DNA of 13,861 nucleotides from an uncultured Clostridia bacterium (GTDB lineage: Bacteria; Bacillota; Clostridia; Oscillospirales; Acutalibacteraceae). The stretch spans positions 1 to 13,861 of the forward strand of contig CALBNX010000036.1 in the NCBI GenBank assembly GCA_937896885.1, given 5' to 3'. Both the position numbers and the translations under genes were made by a program. How positions within the stretch are numbered: the stretch's first letter is position 1; each line of letters starts with the position of its first letter. Under the pieces are notes generated by a model that was given only the letters and a program-made list of their open reading frames with translations, was not told the origin of the DNA and ran no database searches. Positions 1-7,162 of this stretch are shown here, one piece after another.

Positions 1-3000
1 CCATTCTGCCATTTGAATCAAGGTAACACCAGCCTTTGCTATCTGCTACCCATTTGTTTGTTACACAGTAGCCATCAGCACCAACATAGCACCAGCCTAC
101 GCTATCTTTAACCCATGCATTTGTGAGCATTGCACCACTTGAGCCTAAATAGCACCAGCCTTGGCTGTCTTTTCTCCATTGGTTAGATACCATGTAGCCA
201 TTTGCATCAATGGAATACCAATATCCGTTATCTTTTAACCATTGATTCTTCACAATATAGCCGTTTGCACCTATATAACACCAGCCTTGGCTATCTTTTG
301 CCCAAGCATTTGTGAGCATATAGCCATCTGCACCAAGGTAGCACCAACCAATGCTGTCTTGTTTCCAACAGTTTGTAAGTTTCACATTATTTTCATAATA
401 TGCCCATTTGCCGTTCTCAAAAATCCAACCTTGAAGCATTTGAGTTTTTTCAAATACCCTTGAGATTTCTGTTGAGTCGTCTGCAAATATTACTTCACAA
501 GCATATTTTGTGCCGATTTCAGAATTCTGGAGAGTTGCATCTGTTTCACCATCGATTGCTGTGTATTCGTAGCCATCTATATATGCTTTTACAAAAACTT
601 CATCGCCGTCAACATCTCTGTATGCAGTAACCGAATAAAAACCATCTTCTTTCGCAGTAAATTCACATTTACCATCTTTATCAACTTCGCTGATATAAAA
701 TCCGCTTGTCATCATATCTGTAAATTCAACATAACCGTAATAATCACCAAAAAGTTCAATTTTAATTGTGTCTCCTTTTTTAAGTTGAACTATGAAACAA
801 GCATAGCCGTCGTACATTCCTTCTAACGAACCCGTATAAATACCTGACCAGCCTTTTTCTGCGTCATAGATTGGGCCTTCGTCTTCACTTGGGAATGGAA
901 TTGTATTCTCATCTGTAAGTTCTATTTTTCCTTCTTTTGCAATATACCACTGATATGTTGCATCTGTATCATCATTAAGTTCAACATAAGGTTCATCTGA
1001 TGTTGGCTGATGAACAATTGCATAAGTATATTCAAGAATGTCTGATGTTAAAACATCACCATTTTCGAGTGTCACTTTACAAGCGTATTTCACGCCAATT
1101 TCAGGATTTTCAAGAGTTGCCGTTGTTTCGCCGTCGATTACTGTATATTCATAACCACTGACATATATTTTGTGTGCTACAGGAGAATTTGTGTAAAGAG
1201 TATAAACTCCGTCTGCATCCATTGTGAATTCATAAGTGAGAATACCGTCATTTTCCTCGCATCCGTCGCCCTCGTGTCCTGTGTTGAAATCCCAGAAACC
1301 ACAATGTTTAAAGCCACCTTCTGCAAATTCAACAACTACTGTGTCACCTACTTTAAGTTCGAGTGTTGCACTGCTGTAGTAACCATCTGCATCAATAATC
1401 TGTGTCCAGCCATTTTCAGAATCATAAGTTGCTGTTGCATCGTTGTATGAATATGCCTCTGCATTTTCGTCTGTTGCTTCTGCATCTTCTATTTGAACAC
1501 TATACCACTGATATGTTGCGTCTATATCATCATTGAGTTCAACATAAGGTTCGCCTGAAGTTGGCTGATGTGAGATTTCTATAAGCTTTTCAATAGTATA
1601 GTCATATTCAACTTCTGAATCATAAGAAGAAAGTGCTATATAATATGTTTCGCCTGCTTTAGCTTCAAATTCACAATAGAAATTATATGAGTTGTTATAG
1701 TCATCGTCATTTTCTATCTCGTCGCCATTACTGTCATAAATTGCAACATAAGGGTCAATTTCATCATCATTGCCACCGTTATCAGAATAAATCAGATATT
1801 TACATGTTTCTGATGGAGTGAATTTAACGATAACTACTTGGTGTGCTTCCGGAATGTAAACTGTGTTTGTTTCGTCTGCTTCAACTTCTTTGTATTCTAA
1901 ATCAAGCTCACAAACATCACATTTTTCGTCAAAATCTTCGTCTGTATGAATACACACTTCACTACATCCATCGCAAACACCGTTATTCCAATCGTGTTCA
2001 TATGTTGCCGGAATTACTTCACCTGTTAAATAATCTTCGCAAAGTTCACAGTAAAGCCCTTCAGTATGACCGTCAGCACAAGTAGGGGTTACACCATCAC
2101 GATAATCATCTTCAGAAATAAAGTGAAGTTCTTTACTGTTAAGGTCTTCATTATCTTCATGAATTGAAATTGCATCCCAATCTTCTTGTGTGCCTTTGTA
2201 ATGAATTGCTGTAAGTTCGTTAGTATGTGCCAAAATATCTTCATCAACACTCTCTACGCCTGAGCCGATAATCAATGTTTCAAGGTTTGATTCCCAAAAC
2301 GCAGCGTAGTTTATGGTTTTAACTGAATCAGATAAGATTATGCTATCAGTACTTGAGTGAGAAAAACAAGACTCCGGAATGGTATCAATGCCATTTCCCA
2401 CTATAATAGTTGGTATGTTAGTATATATAAAAGCCCTTTTCTCCATTACTGTTACTGTATCAGGAATAATTACAGTGTTTATCCCTTGATTACTTTCAAA
2501 TGCCATTTCTCCAATTGTTGTAACAGAAGAAGGAATTGTGTATTTATCACAATTTTTATTGGCAGGATACATAACAAGAGTTTTTTCATCTTCTGTAAAA
2601 AGAATACCATCAATACTCTTATATGCTGTGTTTTCTTCTGCAACATTTATTTCTTCAAGCATCTTGCAGCCGTCAAAAGTATAACCTGTTACATAAGTTA
2701 CCGTTGACGAAATTGAAACTGTTACAAGATTTTCTGCATAACAGAATGCTGAATCAGAAATTTCTGTAATACCCTCTTCAACTACAACTTCTGTAATTGA
2801 CTCATTATACTCTTCCCAAGGTGGTGAGTACCATTCAGTATCCATTTCACCTGTACCGCTTATTGTGAGTACACCATCATCGGTGAGTTCCCAAGTAACG
2901 CCCTCACCTGCTGTACCATTTGCAACTGGTATGTCAGTCGCGAATGCCATTGGCATTGTTGATACAATCATAATAAAAGTAAGTATGATTGCTAAAATTT

Positions 3001-3019
3001 GTTTGATTGTCTTTGTCAT
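1..3019 (-). CDS. Large secreted BspA-like LRR surface protein with cell-wall-binding repeats (partial, C-terminus off left edge)
   Basis: An open frame of 1006 codons runs without a stop from an ATG at 3019 to the left edge. The start has an AAAGGAGAG site 5 nt upstream. Residues 1-27 form a signal peptide (basic start, hydrophobic core, MAFA cleavage). Residues about 40-300 resemble BspA-type leucine-rich repeats (LRR_5), with phrases such as ITEISDSAF and YTIPSSVTTIGEMAF. Residues 314-370 hold CxxC-type cysteine pairs. Residues about 380-478 resemble a small calcium-binding-like or PPC-type beta-sandwich (DPYVAIYDSNGDEI). A ~186-residue module then occurs twice, followed by 21-residue choline/cell-wall-binding repeats (GWCYLGADGY). 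By family, such proteins are exported and held non-covalently on the envelope for adhesion or carbohydrate interaction. No enzymatic domain is visible. It lies 13 nt downstream of the TetR gene and is probably co-transcribed with it. Confidence 0.88.
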   Translation of the reverse strand, partial: MTKTIKQILAIILTFIMIVSTMPMAFATDIPVANGTAGEGVTWELTDDGVLTISGTGEMDTEWYSPPWEEYNESITEVVVEEGITEISDSAFCYAENLVTVSISSTVTYVTGYTFDGCKMLEEINVAEENTAYKSIDGILFTEDEKTLVMYPANKNCDKYTIPSSVTTIGEMAFESNQGINTVIIPDTVTVMEKRAFIYTNIPTIIVGNGIDTIPESCFSHSSTDSIILSDSVKTINYAAFWESNLETLIIGSGVESVDEDILAHTNELTAIHYKGTQEDWDAISIHEDNEDLNSKELHFISEDDYRDGVTPTCADGHTEGLYCELCEDYLTGEVIPATYEHDWNNGVCDGCSEVCIHTDEDFDEKCDVCELDLEYKEVEADETNTVYIPEAHQVVIVKFTPSETCKYLIYSDNGGNDDEIDPYVAIYDSNGDEIENDDDYNNSYNFYCEFEAKAGETYYIALSSYDSEVEYDYTIEKLIEISHQPTSGEPYVELNDDIDATYQWYSVQIEDAEATDENAEAYSYNDATATYDSENGWTQIIDADGYYSSATLELKVGDTVVVEFAEGGFKHCGFWDFNTGHEGDGCEENDGILTYEFTMDADGVYTLYTNSPVAHKIYVSGYEYTVIDGETTATLENPEIGVKYACKVTLENGDVLTSDILEYTYAIVHQPTSDEPYVELNDDTDATYQWYIAKEGKIELTDENTIPFPSEDEGPIYDAEKGWSGIYTGSLEGMYDGYACFIVQLKKGDTIKIELFGDYYGYVEFTDMMTSGFYISEVDKDGKCEFTAKEDGFYSVTAYRDVDGDEVFVKAYIDGYEYTAIDGETDATLQNSEIGTKYACEVIFADDSTEISRVFEKTQMLQGWIFENGKWAYYENNVKLTNCWKQDSIGWCYLGADGYMLTNAWAKDSQGWCYIGANGYIVKNQWLKDNGYWYSIDANGYMVSNQWRKDSQGWCYLGSSGAMLTNAWVKDSVGWCYVGADGYCVTNKWVADSKGWCYLDSNGRM
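2..373 (-). repeat. Tandem 63-bp repeats encoding 21-residue cell-wall-binding (CW_binding_1-like) units
   Basis: Five complete units begin at 373, 310, 247, 184 and 121, and a sixth, beginning at 58, is cut by the window edge. Each is exactly 63 bp and encodes the pattern N-x-W-x-x-D-S-x-G-W-C-Y-x-G-x-x-G-Y-x-x-T. A degenerate unit (GWIFENGKWAYYENN) precedes them. The Trp, Gly and aromatic spacing matches the choline/glucan-binding repeat family (PF01473-type). One unit (247-185) has WYSIDANG in place of WCYLGADG and so lacks the Cys. The array continues off the left edge. Confidence 0.9.
446..1570 (-). repeat. Tandem duplication of a ~186-residue extracellular module
   Basis: Within the surface protein, a stretch reading QPTS-x-EPYVELNDD-x-DATYQWY occurs at 1570-1502 and again at 1012-944, exactly 558 bp (186 codons) apart and nearly identical in DNA. 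The end of each module also matches: YEYTVIDGETTATLENPEIGVKYAC in the first and YEYTAIDGETDATLQNSEIGTKYAC in the second. The interiors have diverged but share the layout WxxIxxADGYYSS / WSGIYTGSLEG, followed by an aspartate-rich DGxYSVT / DGVYTLY segment. The reading suggests two Ig-like or beta-sandwich domains, each with a cell-surface linker. Confidence 0.8.
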
Positions 3020-3032
3020 AATAACTCTCCTT
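3020..3032 (-). promoter_or_regulatory. RBS coupling TetR stop to surface-protein start
   Basis: The 13 nt between the TetR TAA (3035-3033) and the surface-protein ATG carry AAGGAGAG. The Shine-Dalgarno begins immediately after the stop codon. There is no room for a separate promoter or terminator, so the two genes are almost certainly translated from one mRNA. Confidence 0.8.
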
Positions 3033-3737
3033 TTATATTGTTTTGATTTCATTTATTGCTTCGTTTAATGCTTGTTTATTTTGTTTTTCAACATATTTTG
3101 TTAACTGTTTTAGCAAGTCGTGTCCCATTTTGTGATAATCGGTTTTTAAAATTTCATTGATTACTTTTTCTCGTTCTTCAAAACTTATGTCGTAAATCTT
3201 TAACAAGCAAGTGAGAATAAGTCTTATTTTATCTTCAATTGTATAGTTTTCTGTGCAAGGTTCCGTCAATGCACTTCGTTCGATACAACAAGTTACATTT
3301 TCAACTCGTCTGAATCGCTCAGGCGTCCAATCTGATAATCTTTCGCCGAGAATTTTTTTGTTTTTCTCTGCTGTCCAATCCTTAACATAATGCAAGGTCT
3401 TCGGATAAGAATAAATTGCAAGATAAAGGTCTTTCGCCTGCTCATTTTCTTCACAGAGCATTATCTGTGAAGAAATCTCCCAACAATAAGAAAACAAATC
3501 ATCGTGTTCTTTTGAAACCTTGTTTATACATTTTGTGTGAAACTCTGTAATTTCTTTAGTAAGTTCTAAAAGTATATGTTCCTTTGTTGGATAATAAAAC
3601 GTTAAGTTGCCCGTGCTGATATTAAGCTCATTGCTGATTGCTTTTGCTGAAGTGTTTGTAAACCCCTTTTCAAGAAACATTTTCATCGCAACCTGCATAA
3701 TTTCAAGTTTAGTTAAATTTGATTTTCTACGAGCCAC
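3033..3737 (-). CDS. TetR/AcrR-family transcriptional regulator
   Basis: This 234-residue protein is slightly longer than the usual 190-220 of the family. Residues about 10-55 form the TetR helix-turn-helix: IMQVAMKMFLEKGFTNTSAK, then AISNELNISTGNLTFYYP and the typical KEHIL. The remainder is a helical ligand/dimer domain of unknown specificity, with a cysteine-rich stretch at 150-161 (CC and a third Cys), so thiol or metal sensing is possible but unproven. The start is GTG at 3737, chosen because AGAGGTG lies 7 nt upstream; the ATG at 3742 is out of frame. A promoter and palindromic operator lie directly upstream, which implies autorepression. The surface-protein gene follows 13 nt later, so that gene is its most likely target. 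Confidence 0.9.
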   Translation of the reverse strand: MARRKSNLTKLEIMQVAMKMFLEKGFTNTSAKAISNELNISTGNLTFYYPTKEHILLELTKEITEFHTKCINKVSKEHDDLFSYCWEISSQIMLCEENEQAKDLYLAIYSYPKTLHYVKDWTAEKNKKILGERLSDWTPERFRRVENVTCCIERSALTEPCTENYTIEDKIRLILTCLLKIYDISFEEREKVINEILKTDYHKMGHDLLKQLTKYVEKQNKQALNEAINEIKTI

Positions 3738-3760
3738 CCCATATCACCTCTCACAAAAAA

Positions 3761-3810
3761 TAGTACGCGTACTAATTTAGGATATATCCTATTTTAGCAC
3801 GCGTACTAAA
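3761..3810 (-). promoter_or_regulatory. Triple-palindrome operator cluster upstream of tetR
   Basis: Three dyads sit side by side: TAGTACGCGTACTA at 3761-3774 (perfect), TAGGATATATCCTA at 3778-3791 (perfect) and TTTAGCACGCGTACTAAA at 3793-3810 (one mismatched pair). Their centres lie at 3767.5, 3784.5 and 3801.5, spaced 17 bp each. The two outer sites share the GTACGCGTAC-like core, and the whole block is a 48-bp inverted repeat with 21 of 24 positions matching. TetR dimers bind such dyads, so two outer sites flanking a central dyad suggests two dimers. The rightmost site fills the -35/-10 spacer. Confidence 0.85.
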
Positions 3811-3819
3811 TTCTGTCAA
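3791..3819 (-). promoter_or_regulatory. Sigma-A promoter of the tetR/surface-protein operon
   Basis: On the minus strand, TTGACA (3819-3814) is followed by a 17-bp spacer and TAAAAT (3796-3791). The -35 is perfect and the -10 matches 5 of 6. The predicted start is near 3784, inside the central palindrome. The spacer contains a TACGCGT palindrome, so a bound repressor would block polymerase directly. Confidence 0.8.
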
Positions 3820-3908
3820 TAAATGTTGTTAATTTTTTAACATGTAATTTTGTATAAAGATTTGCTCTCACTTTTGTGAAAAAACACAAAATTCAATTTT
3901 GATAAACA

Positions 3909-3940
3909 AAAATACCGTAGGCTTGCACCTACGGTATTTT
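3909..3940 (-). terminator. Rho-independent terminator after the ATPase gene
   Basis: The arms AAATACCGTAGG (3910-3921) and CCTACGGTATTT (3928-3939), extendable to 13 bp, enclose a 6-nt loop. On the minus strand the stem is followed by TTTTTGTTT. It lies 16 nt after the ATPase stop and separates that unit from the TetR operon. The flanking A/T runs could let it act weakly in the other direction too. Confidence 0.9.
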
Positions 3941-3955
3941 ACTATTTTGATTTAA

Positions 3956-6640
3956 TTATGAATTCTTCTTTTCTATTGCTCTCTGAATTGCTTTGACACA
4001 TTCAACGATTGGAATAATAAGGAATGCAAGACCTAATGAAATTGCATATTCAAGTGCTGAAAGCTGTGTGAACTCAAAGAGATTTGCAAGGAATGGAATT
4101 TCAACAACTGCTGTTGTGAGAAGGAATGAACCAACCATAGCGCCGTAGAGTGCTACATTGTGATGACCTTTGAATACCATTGCAACTGCTGAGCCACGCT
4201 GTGAACGCATATTGAACGAGTGGAACACTTCACACATTGCCATTGTGAAGAATGCCATTGTCATACCGTCTTCGCTGTCTGCAATATTGCGAAGAATAAG
4301 ATGTCCTGTTTCAATATATTCACCGATATAGAATGCGATAACTGTAAGAACTGAAACGATTACGCCCTGATAGAAACAGTCAAAGCCAAGTCCACCTGCG
4401 AAGATGCCGTCATTTTTACTTCTTGGTTTTCTTCTCATAATATTTTCTTCTGGTTTTTCAAGACCAAGTGCGAGAGCTGGGAAACAGTCTGTTACAAGGT
4501 TAATGAAGAGAAGATGAGGAGCGCGAAGAATTGTAAAGTTCATAATTGTTGCAAAGAAAATTGAAACAACTTCTGAAAGGTTTGAGCCGAGAAGGAATTG
4601 AATTGCTTTACGAATATTGTCGTAAATTCTTCTACCTTCGCCAACCGCTGAAACGATTGTTGCGAAGTTATCGTCTGCAAGAACCATATCTGCAACATTC
4701 TTTGTAACGTCAGTACCGGTAATACCCATACCAACACCGATATCAGCGCTCTTAATTGATGGAGCGTCGTTAACACCGTCACCTGTCATAGCAGTAACAT
4801 AGCCCTTGTTTCTCCAAGCGTTAACAATTCTTGTCTTGTGTTCAGGCTGAACACGAGCATAAACACAGATATTTTCAACGATTGCTTCAAATTCTTCATC
4901 TGTGTATTTATCAATATCAGCGCCCATCATAGCCTGATTGTCGTCTGTGAGAATACCAAGTTCACGAGCAATAGCTTTTGCTGTGTTGATATGGTCACCT
5001 GTAATCATAATAGGCTTGATACCTGCTGTACGGCATTCAACGATAGCATCTTTAACTTCTGGACGAACAGGGTCAATCATACCTGTAAGACCAATGAATG
5101 TCATATCATATTCAAGAGATTCTGAGTCGATTGTTTCTGGAAGAGCATCATAAGTTTTATAAGCAACTGCAAATACACGAAGAGCCTTGTTACCCATTCT
5201 TGTATTTTCTTCCATAATCTTTGCACGGATTTCGTCGTTCATTTCTACGACTTCACCGTTAATATCAGAGTGTGTACACTTTTTAAGAATTTCGTCAGGA
5301 GCACCCTTTGTGAACTGAACAAATCCCTTTGCTTTGCTATGAACAGTTGACATCATCTTTCTGCCTGAGTCGAATGGAACTTCGCCAACTCTTGGATATT
5401 TTTCAACAAGTGTTGCTTTGGGAAGATTAAGAGTCTTTGCATAGTTGATGAGTGCTACTTCGTCAGGTTCGCCTGTGCCCTTGCCGTTTTCATCAACATC
5501 CGCGTTTGTACAAAGAGCCATTGCAGTTGCAAGTTGCTCTTCGTTAGGTGCATAGTGGTCAACAACTGTCATAACATTCTGTGTGAGAGTACCTGTTTTA
5601 TCTGAACAGATAATCTGAGTACAACCAAGAGTTTCAACAGCTGTCATTTTTCTGATAATTGCGTTCTTCTTTGACATATTTGTAACGCCGATTGAAAGAA
5701 CGATTGTCATAACTGCAACAAGTCCTTCAGGAATTGCAGCAACTGCAAGTGCGATTGCAGTGATGAATGAGTGAAGTGCAACATCAAAGAATTGTGCACC
5801 ATCAGCCATAAAGTACTGTGTAACAATGTTATAAGCAAAGATAACTACACAAACACCGATAACAAGCTTTGTAAGAATCTTTGAAAGCTGTTCAAGTTTA
5901 ATTTCAAGTGGTGTTTTGCCATCTTCCGCAAGAGTAATAGCATTGGCAATTTTACCCATTTCAGTATCCATACCTGTTGCTACTACAACTGCTTTACCAC
6001 GACCATAAACGAGAGTTGAGCCCATATATGCCATATTCTTACGGTCACCGAGAGCAACTTCGTCGTCACCTGTTTTACCCATAAGAGCTTTAACAAGTTT
6101 TGTAACAGGAACAGATTCACCTGTGAGCGCTGCTTCTTCAATTTTCATACTTGCGCACTCGAAAATACGGCAGTCAGCAGGAATTGCGTCACCAGCGTCG
6201 AGTAAAATCACATCACCAACAACCAAATCTTCACTCTTAACGGTTTCAATTTTGCCGTCACGAAGAACCTTTGTTGTTGCCGCCGACATCTTCTGCAACG
6301 CTTCGACTGCTTTTTCAGCTTTGCTTTCTTGCAGCACACCAAGAACTGCATTGATGAGAACAACCACAAGAATAATGATTGAGTCAGTTGGAGTTACAAA
6401 TCCACCTGCTTCAATCATTTCTGTTACTGCAGAGATAACTGCTGCAATAAGCAAAATGATAATCATTGGGTCTTTCAACTGGTCAATGAAACGAGAGAAC
6501 ATTGAAACTTTTTTAGCTTCTGCTAATTTGTTCTTTCCGTTTTCCTGAAGTCTTTTCTCAGCTTCTGCAGATGTTAAGCCATTTTCAGAACTTTTTACTT
6601 CTGCAAAAACATCACTGACTTCGTGAAGATAGTACTTCAT
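3956..6640 (-). CDS. P2A-type cation-transporting ATPase (Ca2+/Mn2+ exporter family)
   Basis: This 894-residue protein has the full P-type ATPase architecture. It opens with a cation-ATPase N-terminal domain (VSDVFAEVKSSENGLTSAEA), then M1-M2 at about 58-103. TGES of the actuator is at 173-176, PEGL in M4 at 304-307, the phosphorylated Asp347 in DKTGTLT, nucleotide-binding KGAPDE from Lys445, TGD at 547-549 and TGDGVND at 619-625. Six more helices follow. M5 keeps SN-x-x-E (Asn687, Glu690) and M6 keeps NLVTD (Asn714, Asp718), as in SERCA, but the M8 position matching SERCA Glu908 is Ala801. It would pump divalent cations out of the cytoplasm using ATP. The family alone says Ca2+; the Mn2+ riboswitch upstream says Mn2+ is at least sensed and probably transported. 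The start at 6640 is supported by AAAGAGGTG 5 nt upstream. Confidence 0.95.
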   Translation of the reverse strand: MKYYLHEVSDVFAEVKSSENGLTSAEAEKRLQENGKNKLAEAKKVSMFSRFIDQLKDPMIIILLIAAVISAVTEMIEAGGFVTPTDSIIILVVVLINAVLGVLQESKAEKAVEALQKMSAATTKVLRDGKIETVKSEDLVVGDVILLDAGDAIPADCRIFECASMKIEEAALTGESVPVTKLVKALMGKTGDDEVALGDRKNMAYMGSTLVYGRGKAVVVATGMDTEMGKIANAITLAEDGKTPLEIKLEQLSKILTKLVIGVCVVIFAYNIVTQYFMADGAQFFDVALHSFITAIALAVAAIPEGLVAVMTIVLSIGVTNMSKKNAIIRKMTAVETLGCTQIICSDKTGTLTQNVMTVVDHYAPNEEQLATAMALCTNADVDENGKGTGEPDEVALINYAKTLNLPKATLVEKYPRVGEVPFDSGRKMMSTVHSKAKGFVQFTKGAPDEILKKCTHSDINGEVVEMNDEIRAKIMEENTRMGNKALRVFAVAYKTYDALPETIDSESLEYDMTFIGLTGMIDPVRPEVKDAIVECRTAGIKPIMITGDHINTAKAIARELGILTDDNQAMMGADIDKYTDEEFEAIVENICVYARVQPEHKTRIVNAWRNKGYVTAMTGDGVNDAPSIKSADIGVGMGITGTDVTKNVADMVLADDNFATIVSAVGEGRRIYDNIRKAIQFLLGSNLSEVVSIFFATIMNFTILRAPHLLFINLVTDCFPALALGLEKPEENIMRRKPRSKNDGIFAGGLGFDCFYQGVIVSVLTVIAFYIGEYIETGHLILRNIADSEDGMTMAFFTMAMCEVFHSFNMRSQRGSAVAMVFKGHHNVALYGAMVGSFLLTTAVVEIPFLANLFEFTQLSALEYAISLGLAFLIIPIVECVKAIQRAIEKKNS

Positions 6641-6691
6641 AAAAACACCTCTTTATATTTTTCGCTTTCGCAATATATTTATACAACATTT

Positions 6692-6727
6692 AAAAAGACC
6701 TTCGGCAGAATTACTGCCAAAGGTCTT
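6692..6727 (-). terminator. Riboswitch expression-platform terminator
   Basis: On the minus strand, AAGACCTTTGGCAG (6727-6714) pairs with CTGCCGAAGGTCTT (6708-6695) through 14 bp with one G-U pair. The loop is 5 nt and a run of U follows. The 5' arm includes CCTTT (6723-6719), which is also the 3' strand of aptamer helix P1, so aptamer and terminator are mutually exclusive. Ligand binding would therefore turn the ATPase on. Confidence 0.92.
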
Positions 6728-6804
6728 GCTTCCTAAATCTAGGTCGACAACCAGTCTTTAAAGACGGAATTTGTTGATTGCCGAAAAATAGCTACTCCCC
6801 TTTT
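6719..6804 (-). ncRNA. yybP-ykoY family Mn2+ riboswitch aptamer
   Basis: The minus strand reads AAAAGGGGAGTAGC at the 5' end (6804 down) and AGCAAGACCTTT at the 3' end (to 6719). These are the hallmark conserved segments of the yybP-ykoY family, which is known to bind Mn2+. P1 is AAAGG with CCTTT. Inside there is a CAAC...GTTG stem containing GTCTTT/AAAGAC, and a CCTA-GATT-TAGG hairpin. Aptamers of this family commonly sit before P-type ATPases and MntP-like exporters. Recognition is by eye; a covariance-model search would confirm the P2/P3 boundaries. Confidence 0.9.
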
Positions 6805-6819
6805 GGTTCGTTATAAAAT

Positions 6820-6848
6820 AGTTTAACACAACAGTAAAAAATTGTCAA
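6820..6848 (-). promoter_or_regulatory. Promoter of the riboswitch/ATPase unit
   Basis: On the minus strand, TTGACA (6848-6843), a 17-bp spacer and TAAACT (6825-6820) give a perfect -35 and a 4/6 -10. The predicted start near 6813 is about 9 nt before the aptamer, as expected for a riboswitch leader. Confidence 0.75.
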
Positions 6849-6922
6849 TTATTACGAAACAAGTTTACACCAATGTAATTATTTGTTAATTTGCTATTAA
6901 AAATTAGGGGATTTTGTGCTAT

Positions 6923-7144
6923 TCAGTTTTTTGATTTTTTCGTTTTCTGCTCATAAATAAATACACTTAAAAGGGTAAAAAGTGTGGTTATTGCCAATTT
7001 CAAAGGTACCATATGGGTCATTGTTTCTGCAAAATATATTTCGGGAGAAGCAGAAAGCTTTATAGGAAAAAACATATAACTCAATAGCACCCAAGTTACC
7101 ACAATAGTTATGAGCGCGACTAATGCTTTTTTCACTTTATCCAT
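6923..7144 (-). CDS. Small two-helix membrane protein
   Basis: The reading frame encodes 73 residues from the ATG at 7144 (GGGAAG 7 nt upstream). An in-frame ATG at 7159 lacks a ribosome binding site, so the shorter form is preferred. Residues about 7-27 and 49-64 are hydrophobic helices, the first preceded by MDKVKK and the second followed by a Lys-rich tail (QKTKKSKN). This implies both ends in the cytoplasm and a short outer loop. I do not recognise a family. It starts 18 nt after the beta-propeller stop, so it is the third gene of the sigma-factor operon, perhaps a partner of that membrane protein. No strong terminator follows it. Confidence 0.6.
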   Translation of the reverse strand: MDKVKKALVALITIVVTWVLLSYMFFPIKLSASPEIYFAETMTHMVPLKLAITTLFTLLSVFIYEQKTKKSKN

Positions 7145-7162
7145 TATGCCACTTCCCATAAA

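Noticed and set aside
2..373. Possible CRISPR or non-coding tandem array
   Set aside because: The 63-bp units are contiguous without unique spacers and encode in-frame 21-residue protein repeats.
242..2707. Plus-strand open frames of 70-116 codons across the surface-protein region
   Set aside because: They are antisense to a continuous 1006-codon minus-strand frame with recognisable domains, lack ribosome binding sites, and have atypical Cys/His/Ile-rich composition.
3740..3742. ATG just upstream of tetR as its start
   Set aside because: It is out of frame with the TetR protein; the GTG at 3737 gives the right frame and a 7-nt ribosome-site spacing.
3872..3891. TTTTGTG/CACAAAA hairpin as a second terminator
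   Set aside because: The stem is short and AT-rich with no clear U-run context; the GC-containing stem at 3909-3940 explains termination.
4540..4782. Minus-strand 80-codon frame within the ATPase gene
   Set aside because: It is the same strand in another frame over the conserved TGDGVND and M5 region; the ATPase frame is unambiguous.
6645..6922. Small coding gene in the ATPase leader
   Set aside because: Only short frames without ribosome sites are present, and the riboswitch, terminator and promoter account for the conserved-looking structure.
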